Positions 1 to 9,000 of a stretch of DNA of 59,240 bases are shown here, one piece after another. Under the pieces are notes generated by a model. The model saw only the letters and a list, made by a program, of their open reading frames with translations. It was not told where the DNA came from and did not search any database. Each line of letters starts with the position of its first letter. Within the stretch, counting starts at the first letter, position 1. The stretch is from a virus. The DNA is taken from IMG/VR virus record IMGVR_UViG_3300036791_000126, positions 1 to 59,240 of that record. One strand, written 5' to 3'. The position numbers and the translations under genes are program-made.

Positions 1-1
1 A

Positions 2-106
2 TCAAAGGGTGAAGAGGTTCCAGATGAAGTCAGAGTTATGGCAAATCTGGATTACAAACACGCTGTAACTGGCGACGAAGCACAAGCGGGTGATGCAAGT
101 GCTTGA
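2..106 (+). CDS. C-terminal fragment of a small head-region protein
   Basis: An open frame enters from the left edge of the window and ends at a TGA at 104-106. It encodes about 34 residues, acidic and ending in alanine-rich sequence (DEAQAGDASA). The next gene starts inside it, as is usual in this tightly packed block. If the genome is circular, this is probably the tail of the gene that starts at 59004. The two frames do not join exactly, however: reading on from 59240 into base 1 hits a TGA after four codons. An internal ATG at 38 would give only 22 residues, so I read this as a fragment. Confidence 0.5.
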   Translation, partial: SKGEEVPDEVRVMANLDYKHAVTGDEAQAGDASA

Positions 107-797
107 CACAGCTAACCACCAAACCACATGGATTTGTGAAAAGTGGAGTGAAGAGGCTGTAGACTTCGCGCGTAAGAAGCTTGATAGTCGCGGATTCACA
201 CATATGCCAGGCCCACTTGCTCCTGTGCCGGTTTTTCTGAAAGGGGCGCGTTTTTCACAAGTCCAACCAGTCAGGCATGTGTTGGTTCCGAAGCCTGTGC
301 CTATTAAGGAAGGAATCTCTAGCTTCGTTCTACGTGCGATTGTGGGTGAAGCTGAGATAACCAAGGAAATCGTTGGAAACCTTCTGTTGAACGAGGGTAT
401 TCAGCGGTTGCAGGATATGACCATGATTGCAACTGTTCTGACAAACCAGACAAGCACAAACCCATGGTCAAATGCCAACGCTTTCACAGGAGTTGGCGAT
501 AGTAGCACAGCAGAAGCGGCTACGCAGACTGATCTTCAAGCTGCATCGAACCATTTCTACAAAGCGATGAATGCAACTTATCCATCGCGCTCAAATCAGA
601 CGGTAAGTTTTCAATCAGACTTCATTACGTCTGAGGCTAACTACGTTTGGGCAGAGTGGACGATTGCAGCTAGTGCAACTGTAGCATCTGGTGGTGGATT
701 CACAACTGGTACAACAAACCTAAACCGTAAAGTAGCTGCCCTCGGGACGAAGGCGTCGGGAACATGGACGCTAACCGCGCAGATAACCTTCTCGTGA
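93..797 (+). CDS. Phage structural protein, probable head or fibre component
   Basis: The protein has 234 residues from the ATG at 93; a GTG at 90 is an adjacent alternative. The C-terminal half has a pattern common in small phage virion proteins: a GVGDSSTA segment, a KAMNATYP segment, and a closing region with LGTKASGTWTLTAQI. That region looks like a beta-rich domain of a fibre or head accessory protein. The gene lies between the capsid genes (end of window, if circular) and the head-tail connectors. It is followed at once by a strong terminator, so it is likely the last gene of the head transcript. The exact role is not known. Bases 219-255 carry a copy of the dispersed CCTGTGC motif. Confidence 0.6.
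   Translation: MQVLDTANHQTTWICEKWSEEAVDFARKKLDSRGFTHMPGPLAPVPVFLKGARFSQVQPVRHVLVPKPVPIKEGISSFVLRAIVGEAEITKEIVGNLLLNEGIQRLQDMTMIATVLTNQTSTNPWSNANAFTGVGDSSTAEAATQTDLQAASNHFYKAMNATYPSRSNQTVSFQSDFITSEANYVWAEWTIAASATVASGGGFTTGTTNLNRKVAALGTKASGTWTLTAQITFS
219..255 (+). repeat. Dispersed CCTGTGC motif, copy A
   Basis: CCTGTGC, then GGTTTTTC, then AGGGGCGCGTTTT. Matches copy B at 28 of 33 aligned positions. Inside the coding sequence 93-797, in sense. Confidence 0.7.
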
Positions 798-802
798 CAG
801 AC

Positions 803-850
803 GTGGGGGATTAGTCTTTCCCGCCGGAAGATTAATCCCCCACCTTTTTT
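803..850 (+). terminator. Rho-independent terminator after head block
   Basis: Bases 803-818 pair with 828-843 in a 16-bp stem with one G-U pair. The loop is 9 nt and six T residues follow. The next start codon (852) lies directly after the T-run, so the following gene is translated either from read-through RNA or from a start with almost no leader. Confidence 0.9.
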
Positions 851-851
851 A

Positions 852-1142
852 ATGCCAACAACTGAAACCGAAATTTTCACTTACGAAGATGGCATATTCA
901 TCCGTACGGGTGAATGTTGTCGTTGTGGACAATGTTGTTGGGGTGATCCATTCCAAGGTGAAATGGGTGAACCGCCGATTGTTGGTGCGTGTCCATTGTT
1001 GGCATTGCTGCCAAACAATCAATTCCAATGTACCGACCGCCAACACTCGTACTATTTGAATGGCTGTAACGTGTGGCCTACGCATCCTGGTCAAATCACT
1101 GACAAACCTGGTTGCTCTTACAAATTCGAGCGTGTGAGCTGA
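852..1142 (+). CDS. Small YkgJ-type CxxCxxCC metal-binding protein
   Basis: The protein has 96 residues. Near residue 23 it has the run CCRCGQCC, followed by ACPLL, QCTDR, NGCNVWP and PGCSY segments. This is the cysteine pattern of the YkgJ (CxxCxxCC) family, proposed to chelate zinc or iron. The family is widespread in bacteria and appears in phages without a settled role. The gene sits alone between a terminator and the large repeat protein, with no convincing ribosome site. The stop at 1140-1142 is 8 bp from the next ATG. Its metal-binding nature is well supported by sequence. Whether it is a virion component or an accessory enzyme partner is unknown. Confidence 0.75.
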   Translation: MPTTETEIFTYEDGIFIRTGECCRCGQCCWGDPFQGEMGEPPIVGACPLLALLPNNQFQCTDRQHSYYLNGCNVWPTHPGQITDKPGCSYKFERVS

Positions 1143-1149
1143 TGAATTA

Positions 1150-4100
1150 ATGGCATTTCCTAGTACAGCAGTATTCGAGAATGCCAACCGGGCAAATGCG
1201 TCGTCGCTTGGTTCTGATTGGTCTGCACCAACGTTCTCGACAGATATCAGTCCGTCCATTATTAGCAATGCAATCGGACTGACGGCGACTACTGCTTCTG
1301 GCGATGCTGTCAACACATTGCTCGGTTCACTGACTGGGCCAATCGAGGCATTTTGTACATATGCGGCTACTGGTGGTAATGCTGGTGTTGAATATTTCGT
1401 TACTGGCTATGGCACCGCTACGCCCAACGGTTATCGTCTCTATTATAACGTTAGCACTACTGAACTTCGGATCGCAAAATATACGGCGGGCGGTTCATTC
1501 ACAACCATCCTTGCGGTGACACAGGCATTAGCGGCAGGAGATGCATTTGGTGTCTCTGTTACTGCCGCAGGTGTTCATCAAATTCAGTATAAGGCTGCGG
1601 CGGCTGTCAACTTCTCGGCGGTCGGTGGAACAATTACAGATACCACTTGGACGAGTGGATATATTGGCATCTTCATTTCGAGCACAAGCACAGCAACACG
1701 GCTCGACGATGTTGGCGGTGGAATTGCATCGCCCAAGACTTATACGGTCACCACCGGGGTGATAAGTGGTGGCGGTGGCGCCGCACTCGCTGACGGCGTA
1801 GACCAGACGGCAGCGACTCGTGCAGACGGCTGGACGGTTGCAAAAGTTGCGTCTACGAACATGTCGCAATACGCAGTAGGAACCAAGCTTGGTTCGGGCA
1901 CTTTCAGTACAACGCCTGTACCTGCTACGGCTCTGGGCAACGATTCGTTTGAAATACCTGCATCTCTGAACGGCACGTTTGCGGCTGCACCGTGGGTATT
2001 CACGTTTGCTGTCAGGGCGACCACGGCATCAGCACAGGCGGGCCGAATGCGTATGCGTGTATTCAAGTCCACAAGTGCGTTTTCAGGCCCTTACACTGAA
2101 CTGACGAGTGCCATTATAGTTGGATCGACGAGTGCTGCTCTTTCAACTACGGCTGACGTGACTTCCGTTATCACCTGGAATCCCGGTACACCGATCACAC
2201 TCAACAACGAGTATCTGTTCTTTGCTCTTGCTTGGGAAATTACAACGGCGGGAGGCAGTAACAACTCAGATGTTCAGATTCGCACCGGACAAGCAGCTGG
2301 TGGTAGTCGTCTTGCAACTCCTACTTTCACGCCTACCGTTAATACACCAATTTCAGATACCGATGCCAATAGCACGACAACTGAAAGTGGAAGTATTGTA
2401 GCATCGACACTCGTTTCGGGAACGGATAGCGGATCGTCGGTTGAAAATCTGACAACCGCTATCTCCGCTATAGGTGATCCAAATGGTGCTACTACCGAAG
2501 CAACAACTAGCGTTGCTAAAGTTTCAAACACAGATGTAAATAGCACAACGACCGAGAGTGCCAGTGTCAGCGGTGCAGCTACTCCTATTTCAGCGAGCGA
2601 TACGAATGGAACAGTTACCGAGTCAGCTGCACTAATTCCGGTAACGGGGTTGGCAGTTTGGCTTGACGCTTCTCAACTTGGATTAGGTAACGGGGCAAGC
2701 GTAAGCTCATGGACGAATCTAGCGAATGCTGCTGTACCGGGAACTGTGCTTGGAACCCCGTCGCCGACATATGTGACGCCTGGATTGCAAGGAAAAGGTG
2801 TTGTGCGTTTCCTAGCTGGTCAGGGCGCTATACGATTGAATGGTACGGGTGCATCGTCTCCGTTCACGTTGTTGTACGTAGCACACATGACTTCGACGGG
2901 TGCAAATGCACAACGAATTGGCGCTGCTGTTTTCCCGGAGAACCTACTGTTTGGCTGGTGGACTGGTCAGCAGGATTGTCTGTTTGATGGTGCGTGGGCT
3001 GCTGGACAACCAACGAGTTGTCCTCCTGTAACTACTGATTGGAAACTGTATTCGTTCGATAAAACTGGCACGAATCCAGTGCGAATGTTTTCGGATGGAA
3101 CATTTCTGACAAATGGTGGTAGTGGCTCGCAGGATTTGGGTGGAACATTCGGATTGAGCGGTTACGATGTATCTCCCGGAACTGAGACGAGTGATTGCGA
3201 GGTTGCCGAAGTCCTGATCTACAATCGTGTGCTCACTGATACGGAGCGTCAACAAGCCGAAAGTTACCTGCGGAACAAATGGTTCGTAACCTCGACACCT
3301 ATTTCAGCTACAGATGTCAACGGAACAACAACTGATGTTGCAACGTCTGTCGCAAAATTGAATGGTATTGATGTCGATGGTGTTCTTACTGAATCAGCCC
3401 CGCTTACTTCTCAGATTGGTAGTAGTGATGTAGACGGTGCAACAACTGAAACGCTTTCATTAATTAATAAACCCGCTCTGATTGATGTAAATAGCACAAC
3501 AACTGAGACAGCAGCTTTCGCGTTTAACCAGTTAACGCCTGACACGAATGGTGTAACGACCGAAACAGCATCGGTAATCGTTACAAATCTAATAGCTACC
3601 GACGTATATGGAACTACAACTGAAGCCACTTCTACCGTTGGGATCGCTCAAACATCGGATGTAGGAACTATCGCAGATACCGCTTCGATTGGAACAGGTA
3701 CTCCAATTCCCGCAACTGACACAAGCGGAACTGTAACTGAAACAGCGGGAGTTCCCACATTCAATCCACAGTCGGCTGATACGAGTGGAGCAACAACCGA
3801 AGCTCCTGCGATTGTTGCAAAACCAATCAGCTCAGACACAGACGGTGTACCAGTCGAAGCTAGTGTTTTTGTAGCGTCAATCATAATTAGTGACGCCAAT
3901 GGTTTAACTGAAACTTCTACGCCCAAGACGATTGTCACGGGTACCGATGCAAACGGGACAACGACAGAAGCGGGTAGTAACGCGACATTCAATCAGGTCG
4001 CCGCTAGTGACACAAATAGCACGGTCACTGAAATATCTCTGCTTGTAGCGCCGATCACGTTTACTGATAGTAACGGCAGCACAGCAGAAACGGCGACCAA

Positions 4101-4635
4101 CACAAATGCCACAGTCACCACCACCGACGCAAACAGTGCTACAGCCGAAACAACGGCTTCGATCCTTGTTACGATTGGTGACACGAACACTAGTACAGTT
4201 GAGGCATTTGCACTTGTCGCACAGATTATCTCTGACGGTGGTAGCACGTTCATCAGTGAAATCGGTAGCATTGGCACAAGCAAGGTTGGACTCGATGCCA
4301 ATAGTACAACGACAGAAACCGTCAGCTACCAGTTTGCTCAGGCAACCATCGATCAGAATGGTGTCGTCAATGAGGCGGTTGTTTATCACATCGTACTCGG
4401 TTCACTCGATATCGTCATTACGTTCGATTCGTCTGCTGTGCGGGTTTTTGAGCGGGGGGCCGATTTCTTCACAGGTTATGATGATGGGGTTGCTAAGATC
4501 GCCGGACTCCTTACTGGTAAACCGGGTAAGATCGTACATATGACACGCGGCGACATTTATGTGGTAGGTGCGGGTAAAGCAATTCACACGACTCGTGGAC
4601 GGATAGTACCGAGGGCAACAGGGAGGATCAGATGA
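1150..4635 (+). CDS. Large repeat-bearing fibre/adhesin-like structural protein
   Basis: The protein has 1161 residues. The N-terminal ~200 residues are beta-rich and resemble a concanavalin-like sandwich. Residues ~397-500 hold about five copies of a ~20-residue repeat with core DxNGTTTETA. Residues ~500-715 look like a LamG/ConA-type lectin domain, starting near AVWLDASQ and ending near LTDTERQQAESYL. Another ~18 copies of the repeat run to ~1080. A short basic C-terminus contains two HxTRG segments. This architecture suits a surface-exposed fibre or carbohydrate-binding decoration. It is encoded before the connector genes, not among the tail fibres, so a head-attached or neck fibre is possible. 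The ATGA overlap with the next gene implies translational coupling. Repeat number may vary between relatives. Confidence 0.65.
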   Translation: MAFPSTAVFENANRANASSLGSDWSAPTFSTDISPSIISNAIGLTATTASGDAVNTLLGSLTGPIEAFCTYAATGGNAGVEYFVTGYGTATPNGYRLYYNVSTTELRIAKYTAGGSFTTILAVTQALAAGDAFGVSVTAAGVHQIQYKAAAAVNFSAVGGTITDTTWTSGYIGIFISSTSTATRLDDVGGGIASPKTYTVTTGVISGGGGAALADGVDQTAATRADGWTVAKVASTNMSQYAVGTKLGSGTFSTTPVPATALGNDSFEIPASLNGTFAAAPWVFTFAVRATTASAQAGRMRMRVFKSTSAFSGPYTELTSAIIVGSTSAALSTTADVTSVITWNPGTPITLNNEYLFFALAWEITTAGGSNNSDVQIRTGQAAGGSRLATPTFTPTVNTPISDTDANSTTTESGSIVASTLVSGTDSGSSVENLTTAISAIGDPNGATTEATTSVAKVSNTDVNSTTTESASVSGAATPISASDTNGTVTESAALIPVTGLAVWLDASQLGLGNGASVSSWTNLANAAVPGTVLGTPSPTYVTPGLQGKGVVRFLAGQGAIRLNGTGASSPFTLLYVAHMTSTGANAQRIGAAVFPENLLFGWWTGQQDCLFDGAWAAGQPTSCPPVTTDWKLYSFDKTGTNPVRMFSDGTFLTNGGSGSQDLGGTFGLSGYDVSPGTETSDCEVAEVLIYNRVLTDTERQQAESYLRNKWFVTSTPISATDVNGTTTDVATSVAKLNGIDVDGVLTESAPLTSQIGSSDVDGATTETLSLINKPALIDVNSTTTETAAFAFNQLTPDTNGVTTETASVIVTNLIATDVYGTTTEATSTVGIAQTSDVGTIADTASIGTGTPIPATDTSGTVTETAGVPTFNPQSADTSGATTEAPAIVAKPISSDTDGVPVEASVFVASIIISDANGLTETSTPKTIVTGTDANGTTTEAGSNATFNQVAASDTNSTVTEISLLVAPITFTDSNGSTAETATNTNATVTTTDANSATAETTASILVTIGDTNTSTVEAFALVAQIISDGGSTFISEIGSIGTSKVGLDANSTTTETVSYQFAQATIDQNGVVNEAVVYHIVLGSLDIVITFDSSAVRVFERGADFFTGYDDGVAKIAGLLTGKPGKIVHMTRGDIYVVGAGKAIHTTRGRIVPRATGRIR

Positions 4636-5363
4636 TCGTATCGTTTAGAAACTATGAGCTGATTCCGAGATACGATGGAAAGCACTGGAATCAGCTAAAG
4701 ATCAACGAGTCCACCTCTGATATGGGGCCGTGGAATCTGATTGATTCGCAGGCTATCGCAGTTCTTGCGATTGATCCCGCTGATCCTGAGCCTCTCTACT
4801 TTACCACTGAAAAGGCGACTCTCGATGTCGGCATCGGTTGGTATCGGGTTGATCTTGTCGATGAAGATGGAAACGTCGAGCAGACAGAGCCAGTATTCAA
4901 CGCAGCGCCTATCGAGATTATGGCGACGCTTGATGATGTTAATGCTCACCTGGACGGCGATGTTATCGAGGCTACTGCGGATAACACAGATTTGATTCAA
5001 GTCTCAGCGGCTCGCATCGTTCGAGCGTATCTCAGTCGAGTAGTCGATCAGGTAACACTGATGTCATGGCAGACTCCCACCACGACGCCTGACACTATTC
5101 GTGAGATAGCCTCGATGCTGATTGCCGCTAGTCTTTACTTTCAGCTTTCAGCTAGAACGTCGCTGATTATCGATAATCAAAACTTCGCACAGCGGTTGTA
5201 CGATCAAGCAATTGCCATGCTACAGGCTATCGTTGAAGGAACTATGGTTATCGAGGGTGGCGTGGGTACAACCCCAGGCCCCTCGGTAGATGATCTTGAA
5301 GCTGTAGACTTCTTCCCGGTGGATGACACAGATAGAGCATTCACCCTCAGTATGATTCTCTAG
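4632..5363 (+). CDS. Head-tail connector / adaptor protein
   Basis: The protein has 243 residues and its ATG overlaps the previous stop (ATGA). The N-terminal ~90 residues form a small beta domain, ending in DLVDEDGNVEQT. The C-terminal part starts at ATLDDVNAHLDG and is a helical module (IRVRAYLS-like arginine helix, IREIASMLIAASLYFQLSA, YDQAIAMLQAI). It resembles the gp6/Mu gp36 type of head-tail connector that docks under the portal. Position before a morphogenesis protein and a tail-terminator-like gene fits. The N-terminal domain is an addition to the usual ~100-140-residue connectors. Confidence 0.7.
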   Translation: MIVSFRNYELIPRYDGKHWNQLKINESTSDMGPWNLIDSQAIAVLAIDPADPEPLYFTTEKATLDVGIGWYRVDLVDEDGNVEQTEPVFNAAPIEIMATLDDVNAHLDGDVIEATADNTDLIQVSAARIVRAYLSRVVDQVTLMSWQTPTTTPDTIREIASMLIAASLYFQLSARTSLIIDNQNFAQRLYDQAIAMLQAIVEGTMVIEGGVGTTPGPSVDDLEAVDFFPVDDTDRAFTLSMIL

Positions 5364-5371
5364 GTGATTAC

Positions 5372-5881
5372 ATGGCAATGGTTCTCCACATAACGGACTA
5401 TGGGACGCCAAAGATCGTGGCTGACCGTATGGTCGATAGCGGTAAGAGGGCTGTGGATCTTGGGCCGGTCAAGTATGAAATAGCCCTAGATATGATGGAA
5501 ATTGTAAACCAAGTCTTTATCAGTGAAGGTCGTAGAGGTGGCGGATCGTGGAAACGTCTGGCTCCGAGTACAATTGAGAAAAAAGGCCATTCGGCGATTC
5601 TCATCGATACCGGACAGCTGATTGAATCTCTCACAGTTCCCGGTGCAGAGCATCAAGTTCTAACCATAGATGAGAGTCCAGTAGGATTTGAGTTTGGTAC
5701 TGATAGACCCTGGGCCTTCGTGCATCAATATGGCTCCGAGAATCTTGTGCATGAAATTCCTGCACGTCCGTTTCTCAAGTTTCGTGAGAAGGACGAACAG
5801 AATTGGCGCGATATGATTGCCACTCATATTTTGCAGCCTTTCGATAGAACAGGCTTCCACGATGAAAGCATTCCGTTCTAG
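5372..5881 (+). CDS. Virion morphogenesis / tail completion protein (gpG/gp10-like)
   Basis: The protein has 169 residues. Motifs GGSWKRLAPSTIEKKGH, LIDTGQL, a FGTDRPWAFVHQYG stretch and IPARPFL are those of the phage virion morphogenesis family (Mu gpG, P2 gpS, HK97 gp10-like). These proteins act where heads are joined to tails. Size and place between connector and terminator are typical. The start ATG at 5372 has another Met two codons later; I keep the first. Confidence 0.85.
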   Translation: MAMVLHITDYGTPKIVADRMVDSGKRAVDLGPVKYEIALDMMEIVNQVFISEGRRGGGSWKRLAPSTIEKKGHSAILIDTGQLIESLTVPGAEHQVLTIDESPVGFEFGTDRPWAFVHQYGSENLVHEIPARPFLKFREKDEQNWRDMIATHILQPFDRTGFHDESIPF

Positions 5882-5905
5882 GGCGACGTAGCGGGGCGAT
5901 TACTT

Positions 5906-6571
5906 GTGACTAACGTAGTCCCACCAGTAATACCGACAACTGGCGCAACCGGCACCATTAGTGCTGTTTTCGGGAGGATGCTGTCTGCTTCGCAAATCGA
6001 GGAAGCCGTGACAGCTACGCTACAGAAATGGTTCCCGACATATCTCGCAGAGATTGCTCGTCAGTTGGGAGTGTCAAAAAATCTTTTCCCACACCCAGAG
6101 AATTACACGACTCGCAATAGTTTCGAGGCTGAGCCGGGAGAGAAGATTCCCAAGGTTGTAGTGATATCCCCTGGTTGGATGAGTCCACCAGTAAAAACTG
6201 GTGATGGATCATATCGAGTGGTCTGGAGATTAGGAGTCGGCGTAGCCACTGGCGCAAAAGATGAACAGTCAGCAAATCTGCGTGTCAAGGGTTACGGTGC
6301 TGCGGTGAGAGCCATGCTTGCACAGCAAGCTGATCTTGGCGGAGAAATCTATGGGATTCGGGAAATCTATCCGATCGAAGAAACATACGTCAATCTGCCT
6401 ATCACGAATCAGCATCAATTGTATAAGGCCGCAAGCCTCTGGTTTAGCGTGGATATCCAAGATATCATGAATCAGTGGGCTGGCCCGGATACTCCGATTA
6501 TCACGGCCCCGCCCGATTACCCAGAGGTCGAAGAGGTTATCATCGAAATCGATCAATTGCCAGACAGCTAG
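5906..6571 (+). CDS. Tail terminator-like protein
   Basis: The protein has 221 residues from a GTG start, preceded by a GCGGGGCGAT stretch that is only a weak ribosome site. The body carries segments KVVVISPGW, YRVVWRLGVGVATGA and AAVRAMLAQQADLGG. These match the alpha-beta layout of proteins that cap the tail tube and join it to the neck (gpU/gp37-like). The C-terminal ~45 residues are proline- and acid-rich. Gene order (connector, morphogenesis, this gene, sheath) supports the call more than any single motif. Confidence 0.6.
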   Translation: MTNVVPPVIPTTGATGTISAVFGRMLSASQIEEAVTATLQKWFPTYLAEIARQLGVSKNLFPHPENYTTRNSFEAEPGEKIPKVVVISPGWMSPPVKTGDGSYRVVWRLGVGVATGAKDEQSANLRVKGYGAAVRAMLAQQADLGGEIYGIREIYPIEETYVNLPITNQHQLYKAASLWFSVDIQDIMNQWAGPDTPIITAPPDYPEVEEVIIEIDQLPDS

Positions 6572-6583
6572 GAGGTGAAATAA

Positions 6584-6862
6584 ATGGCAGACACTAAAGC
6601 AAAATCAGTGACTCCCACGAAGTACAGGTTCGTCGGTAATCACGCACACGAAATCTTCAAGGCAGATGGCACTTGTCCCTGGGTTGCGCCAGGAGACTAC
6701 ATCGACATGACTGACGAAGATTTGGCTGCTGCTGGTAACGAGGAGCTTTCTGGTAATCTCATCGATGCCACAGGTGTCGTGCTCGAAACTGAGAACGCAC
6801 CTCAACCTGAAGTTGAGCCTGCAAATACAACTAGCACGGTTGGAGAGGAGGTTAAGACCTAA
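6584..6862 (+). CDS. Small hypothetical protein before the sheath gene
   Basis: The protein has 92 residues, with AGGAGGTGA upstream of the ATG. It contains WVAPGDYIDMTDEDLAA, a pattern of small phage proteins that accompany head and tail genes. The gene starting at 59004 has a comparable YAPGELVSDDDLKAAG. The C-terminal third is acidic and low complexity. The last base of its stop is the first base of the sheath start codon. Function is unknown; a small neck or chaperone role is possible. Confidence 0.6.
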   Translation: MADTKAKSVTPTKYRFVGNHAHEIFKADGTCPWVAPGDYIDMTDEDLAAAGNEELSGNLIDATGVVLETENAPQPEVEPANTTSTVGEEVKT

Positions 6863-8298
6863 TGCCGGGTAGACCAGGTGTACTCGTAAGTCTGCTAGAT
6901 GTAGCTACACCAGTCTCAATTTCGGTTGACACTGGTACTTGGTTTGCGACAGGAACTACGGATCGTGGGCCTGCAAACGTAGCTATGCTGATGCAGAGTC
7001 TCACTCAGTTCAATACCGTGTACGGTGCAAGACAGTCTTACAGCGTACTGAGTGATGCTGTAGAAACTTTCTTCCGCGAGGGTGGACAAAATGTCTACAT
7101 CGGAAGAGTGGTTGGCCCAGGAGCTACAAGCGGATTCCTTAACTTGAATGACGCGGGTGCCGCTATCAGCTTGGTTGCTACAGCTTTCGGGCCTGGTGCA
7201 TGGTCGAACCAATACAAGGTTGGTGTGGTTGCCGGTGGTGCAAGCGGCTCATTCCAAATCCAGGTAACCGATATCAACAACGTCGTTCTTGAACAGTCTA
7301 GCGATCTGCTAACTCAGGGAGCGGCTGTTTCTTGGAGTCAGTACAGTAACTACATCAGAATCACGCTTGGCGCAAGTGCAAATAACCCGGCGAACGTCGC
7401 GCCTGCCGCGATGTCTGCTGGTAACGATCAAAGGGCGACTATCACTGATAACGAATGGGCCGTTGCACTTGCTTTGTTTTCACCAAGTCTCGGGCCGGGT
7501 CAGGTTTCTGAGCCTGGTAGGACAAGCTCGGTGGCTCACAACCAACTCAAGACTCACGCGGAAGCGAATAACAGGGTGTATCTCGCTGATCTACCTGATT
7601 CGCCCACGCAAGCAACACTTCTGTCAAGTGCTGCTGATTCAGTGAGTCGAATGGGTGCGGCGTTCTCACCATGGGTTATCATTCCAGGTGTTACAGTTGG
7701 AACGGTGAGAGCAATTCCTCCGTGTGCATACATCGCTGGCATGATTGCCGGTAATGATCCTGCTTACGGAGCTAACATGCCTGCCGCAGGTAACTTGGGT
7801 CAGGCATCATTCGTGACTGACTTGACTCAGCCTGATTTCACGGATGCGGTTAGAACCGCGCTCAACGCTGGTAGCGTGAATATCATCCGCAGACTGTATG
7901 GCGGTATCAGGAACTACGGATGGCGTTCACTCACAAATGCAGCGAGTGATCCTTCCTGGGTTGATTTCGGGAATGCGCGGCTTTTCATTGATCTGGCTGC
8001 TGAGTTGAATCTCGTGGGCGAGAACTTCATGTTCGATATGATCGACGGCCAGAACGGAAGTACGATCAACGCATTCGACGATGCTCTAGTTGGTCAGCTC
8101 ATGCTTCATTACAGTGCTGGTGAATTCTTCGGTGATACACCCGCACAGGCGTTTGCTGTCGATACAGGCCCCGATGTGAATACTCTCTCGACAATTGCAA
8201 ACAACGAGCTTCACGCAGTTTGCAGAGTCAAGATGGCACCGTTCGCCGAGGCGGTTATCATCCAGATCGTGAAGCGCCAGATCACTCAGACGCTGTAA
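6862..8298 (+). CDS. Tail sheath protein
   Basis: The protein has 478 residues. The N-terminal PGVLVSLLD segment, followed by VGTTDRGPAN-like and FFREGGQNVYIGRVVG segments, is typical of contractile tail sheaths. The C-terminal half has the conserved sheath layout: SWVDFGNARLFIDLAAELN, then MLHYSAGEFFG, then a final RVKMAPFAEAVIIQI strand. The sheath contracts on host binding to drive the tube through the envelope. Its presence fixes the morphology as myovirus-like. Tube and chaperone genes follow directly. Confidence 0.93.
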   Translation: MPGRPGVLVSLLDVATPVSISVDTGTWFATGTTDRGPANVAMLMQSLTQFNTVYGARQSYSVLSDAVETFFREGGQNVYIGRVVGPGATSGFLNLNDAGAAISLVATAFGPGAWSNQYKVGVVAGGASGSFQIQVTDINNVVLEQSSDLLTQGAAVSWSQYSNYIRITLGASANNPANVAPAAMSAGNDQRATITDNEWAVALALFSPSLGPGQVSEPGRTSSVAHNQLKTHAEANNRVYLADLPDSPTQATLLSSAADSVSRMGAAFSPWVIIPGVTVGTVRAIPPCAYIAGMIAGNDPAYGANMPAAGNLGQASFVTDLTQPDFTDAVRTALNAGSVNIIRRLYGGIRNYGWRSLTNAASDPSWVDFGNARLFIDLAAELNLVGENFMFDMIDGQNGSTINAFDDALVGQLMLHYSAGEFFGDTPAQAFAVDTGPDVNTLSTIANNELHAVCRVKMAPFAEAVIIQIVKRQITQTL

Positions 8299-8325
8299 TT
8301 CAATTTGGTGGGAGGAGGTTAATAA

Positions 8326-8775
8326 ATGGCTGCTACTCAGATTCCAAAGCGTACACACGGTCTACGCCAGGATACGTGGGTTATACGTGTAACGCTGCTG
8401 GGAAATTCACTCGGAATTTGGGACAAGAAAACCGGCGGTGAGTTGGATTCGGATGAAGTGAAGTATTACCCCGGAGGAATGAACGATCAGATTTCTCTAG
8501 GTGGTAGAGTAACTCCTGCCAACGTCGTGCTACAGAGATTGTACGATGGCGTTGACGATCACCAGGACATCAATGTCATATTGGGAGCTGTGGGTCACGG
8601 TGTTGTCACAGTCTCACAGACTCCGATGGATCAGAATGGACACCCTTACGGTGACTCGATCTTCTGGCATGGCATTCTCAAGCGAGTCCTAGTTCCCGAT
8701 GTTGACTCGGAAGCCACAGCTGCCGCAATGATCGAAATTGAAGTGTCAACCGACAGTCCTCCACACGCAGCATAA
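8326..8775 (+). CDS. Tail tube protein
   Basis: The protein has 149 residues, with a strong GGGAGGAGG site before the ATG. It directly follows the sheath gene and has the length and beta-rich character of contractile tail tubes (VRVTLLGNSLGIWDKK, DSDEVKYYPGG, SLGGRVTPANVVLQRLYDG). The segment TPMDQNGHPYGDSIFWHGILKRV is near the C-terminus. It forms the rigid inner tube surrounded by the sheath. Identification rests on gene order plus family-like pattern. Confidence 0.88.
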   Translation: MAATQIPKRTHGLRQDTWVIRVTLLGNSLGIWDKKTGGELDSDEVKYYPGGMNDQISLGGRVTPANVVLQRLYDGVDDHQDINVILGAVGHGVVTVSQTPMDQNGHPYGDSIFWHGILKRVLVPDVDSEATAAAMIEIEVSTDSPPHAA

Positions 8776-8960
8776 TGGTTCATCTAATTCTCATCGTAGG
8801 AGCGATAGTTAGCTTCGCCGTCGCGGTACTAATCTCTACAAGTGTGTTCGATTCAGGAAATGCGTTCGCCTGGTTGGCTGGCGGGCTACTGTCATTCGCT
8901 CTAAGTCTCATCGACTTCGACGCAATTATACTAGCCAGAAGGCCCCCGGTGAATCGGTAA
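8775..8960 (+). CDS. Small two-helix membrane protein
   Basis: The protein has 61 residues and its ATG overlaps the tube gene stop (TAATG). Two hydrophobic segments are visible: residues ~3-22 (LILIVGAIVSFAVAVLI) and ~29-47 (FAWLAGGLLSFALSLI). The C-terminus is short and basic (ARRPPVNR). A small membrane protein between tube and chaperone genes is unusual for a tail operon. It could be a holin-like or accessory membrane protein, but the main lysis genes are elsewhere. Confidence 0.65.
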   Translation: MVHLILIVGAIVSFAVAVLISTSVFDSGNAFAWLAGGLLSFALSLIDFDAIILARRPPVNR

Positions 8961-9000
8961 TTAGAGTCTGAATTAGCAACCGCCATGGAAAGGAGAGAGC

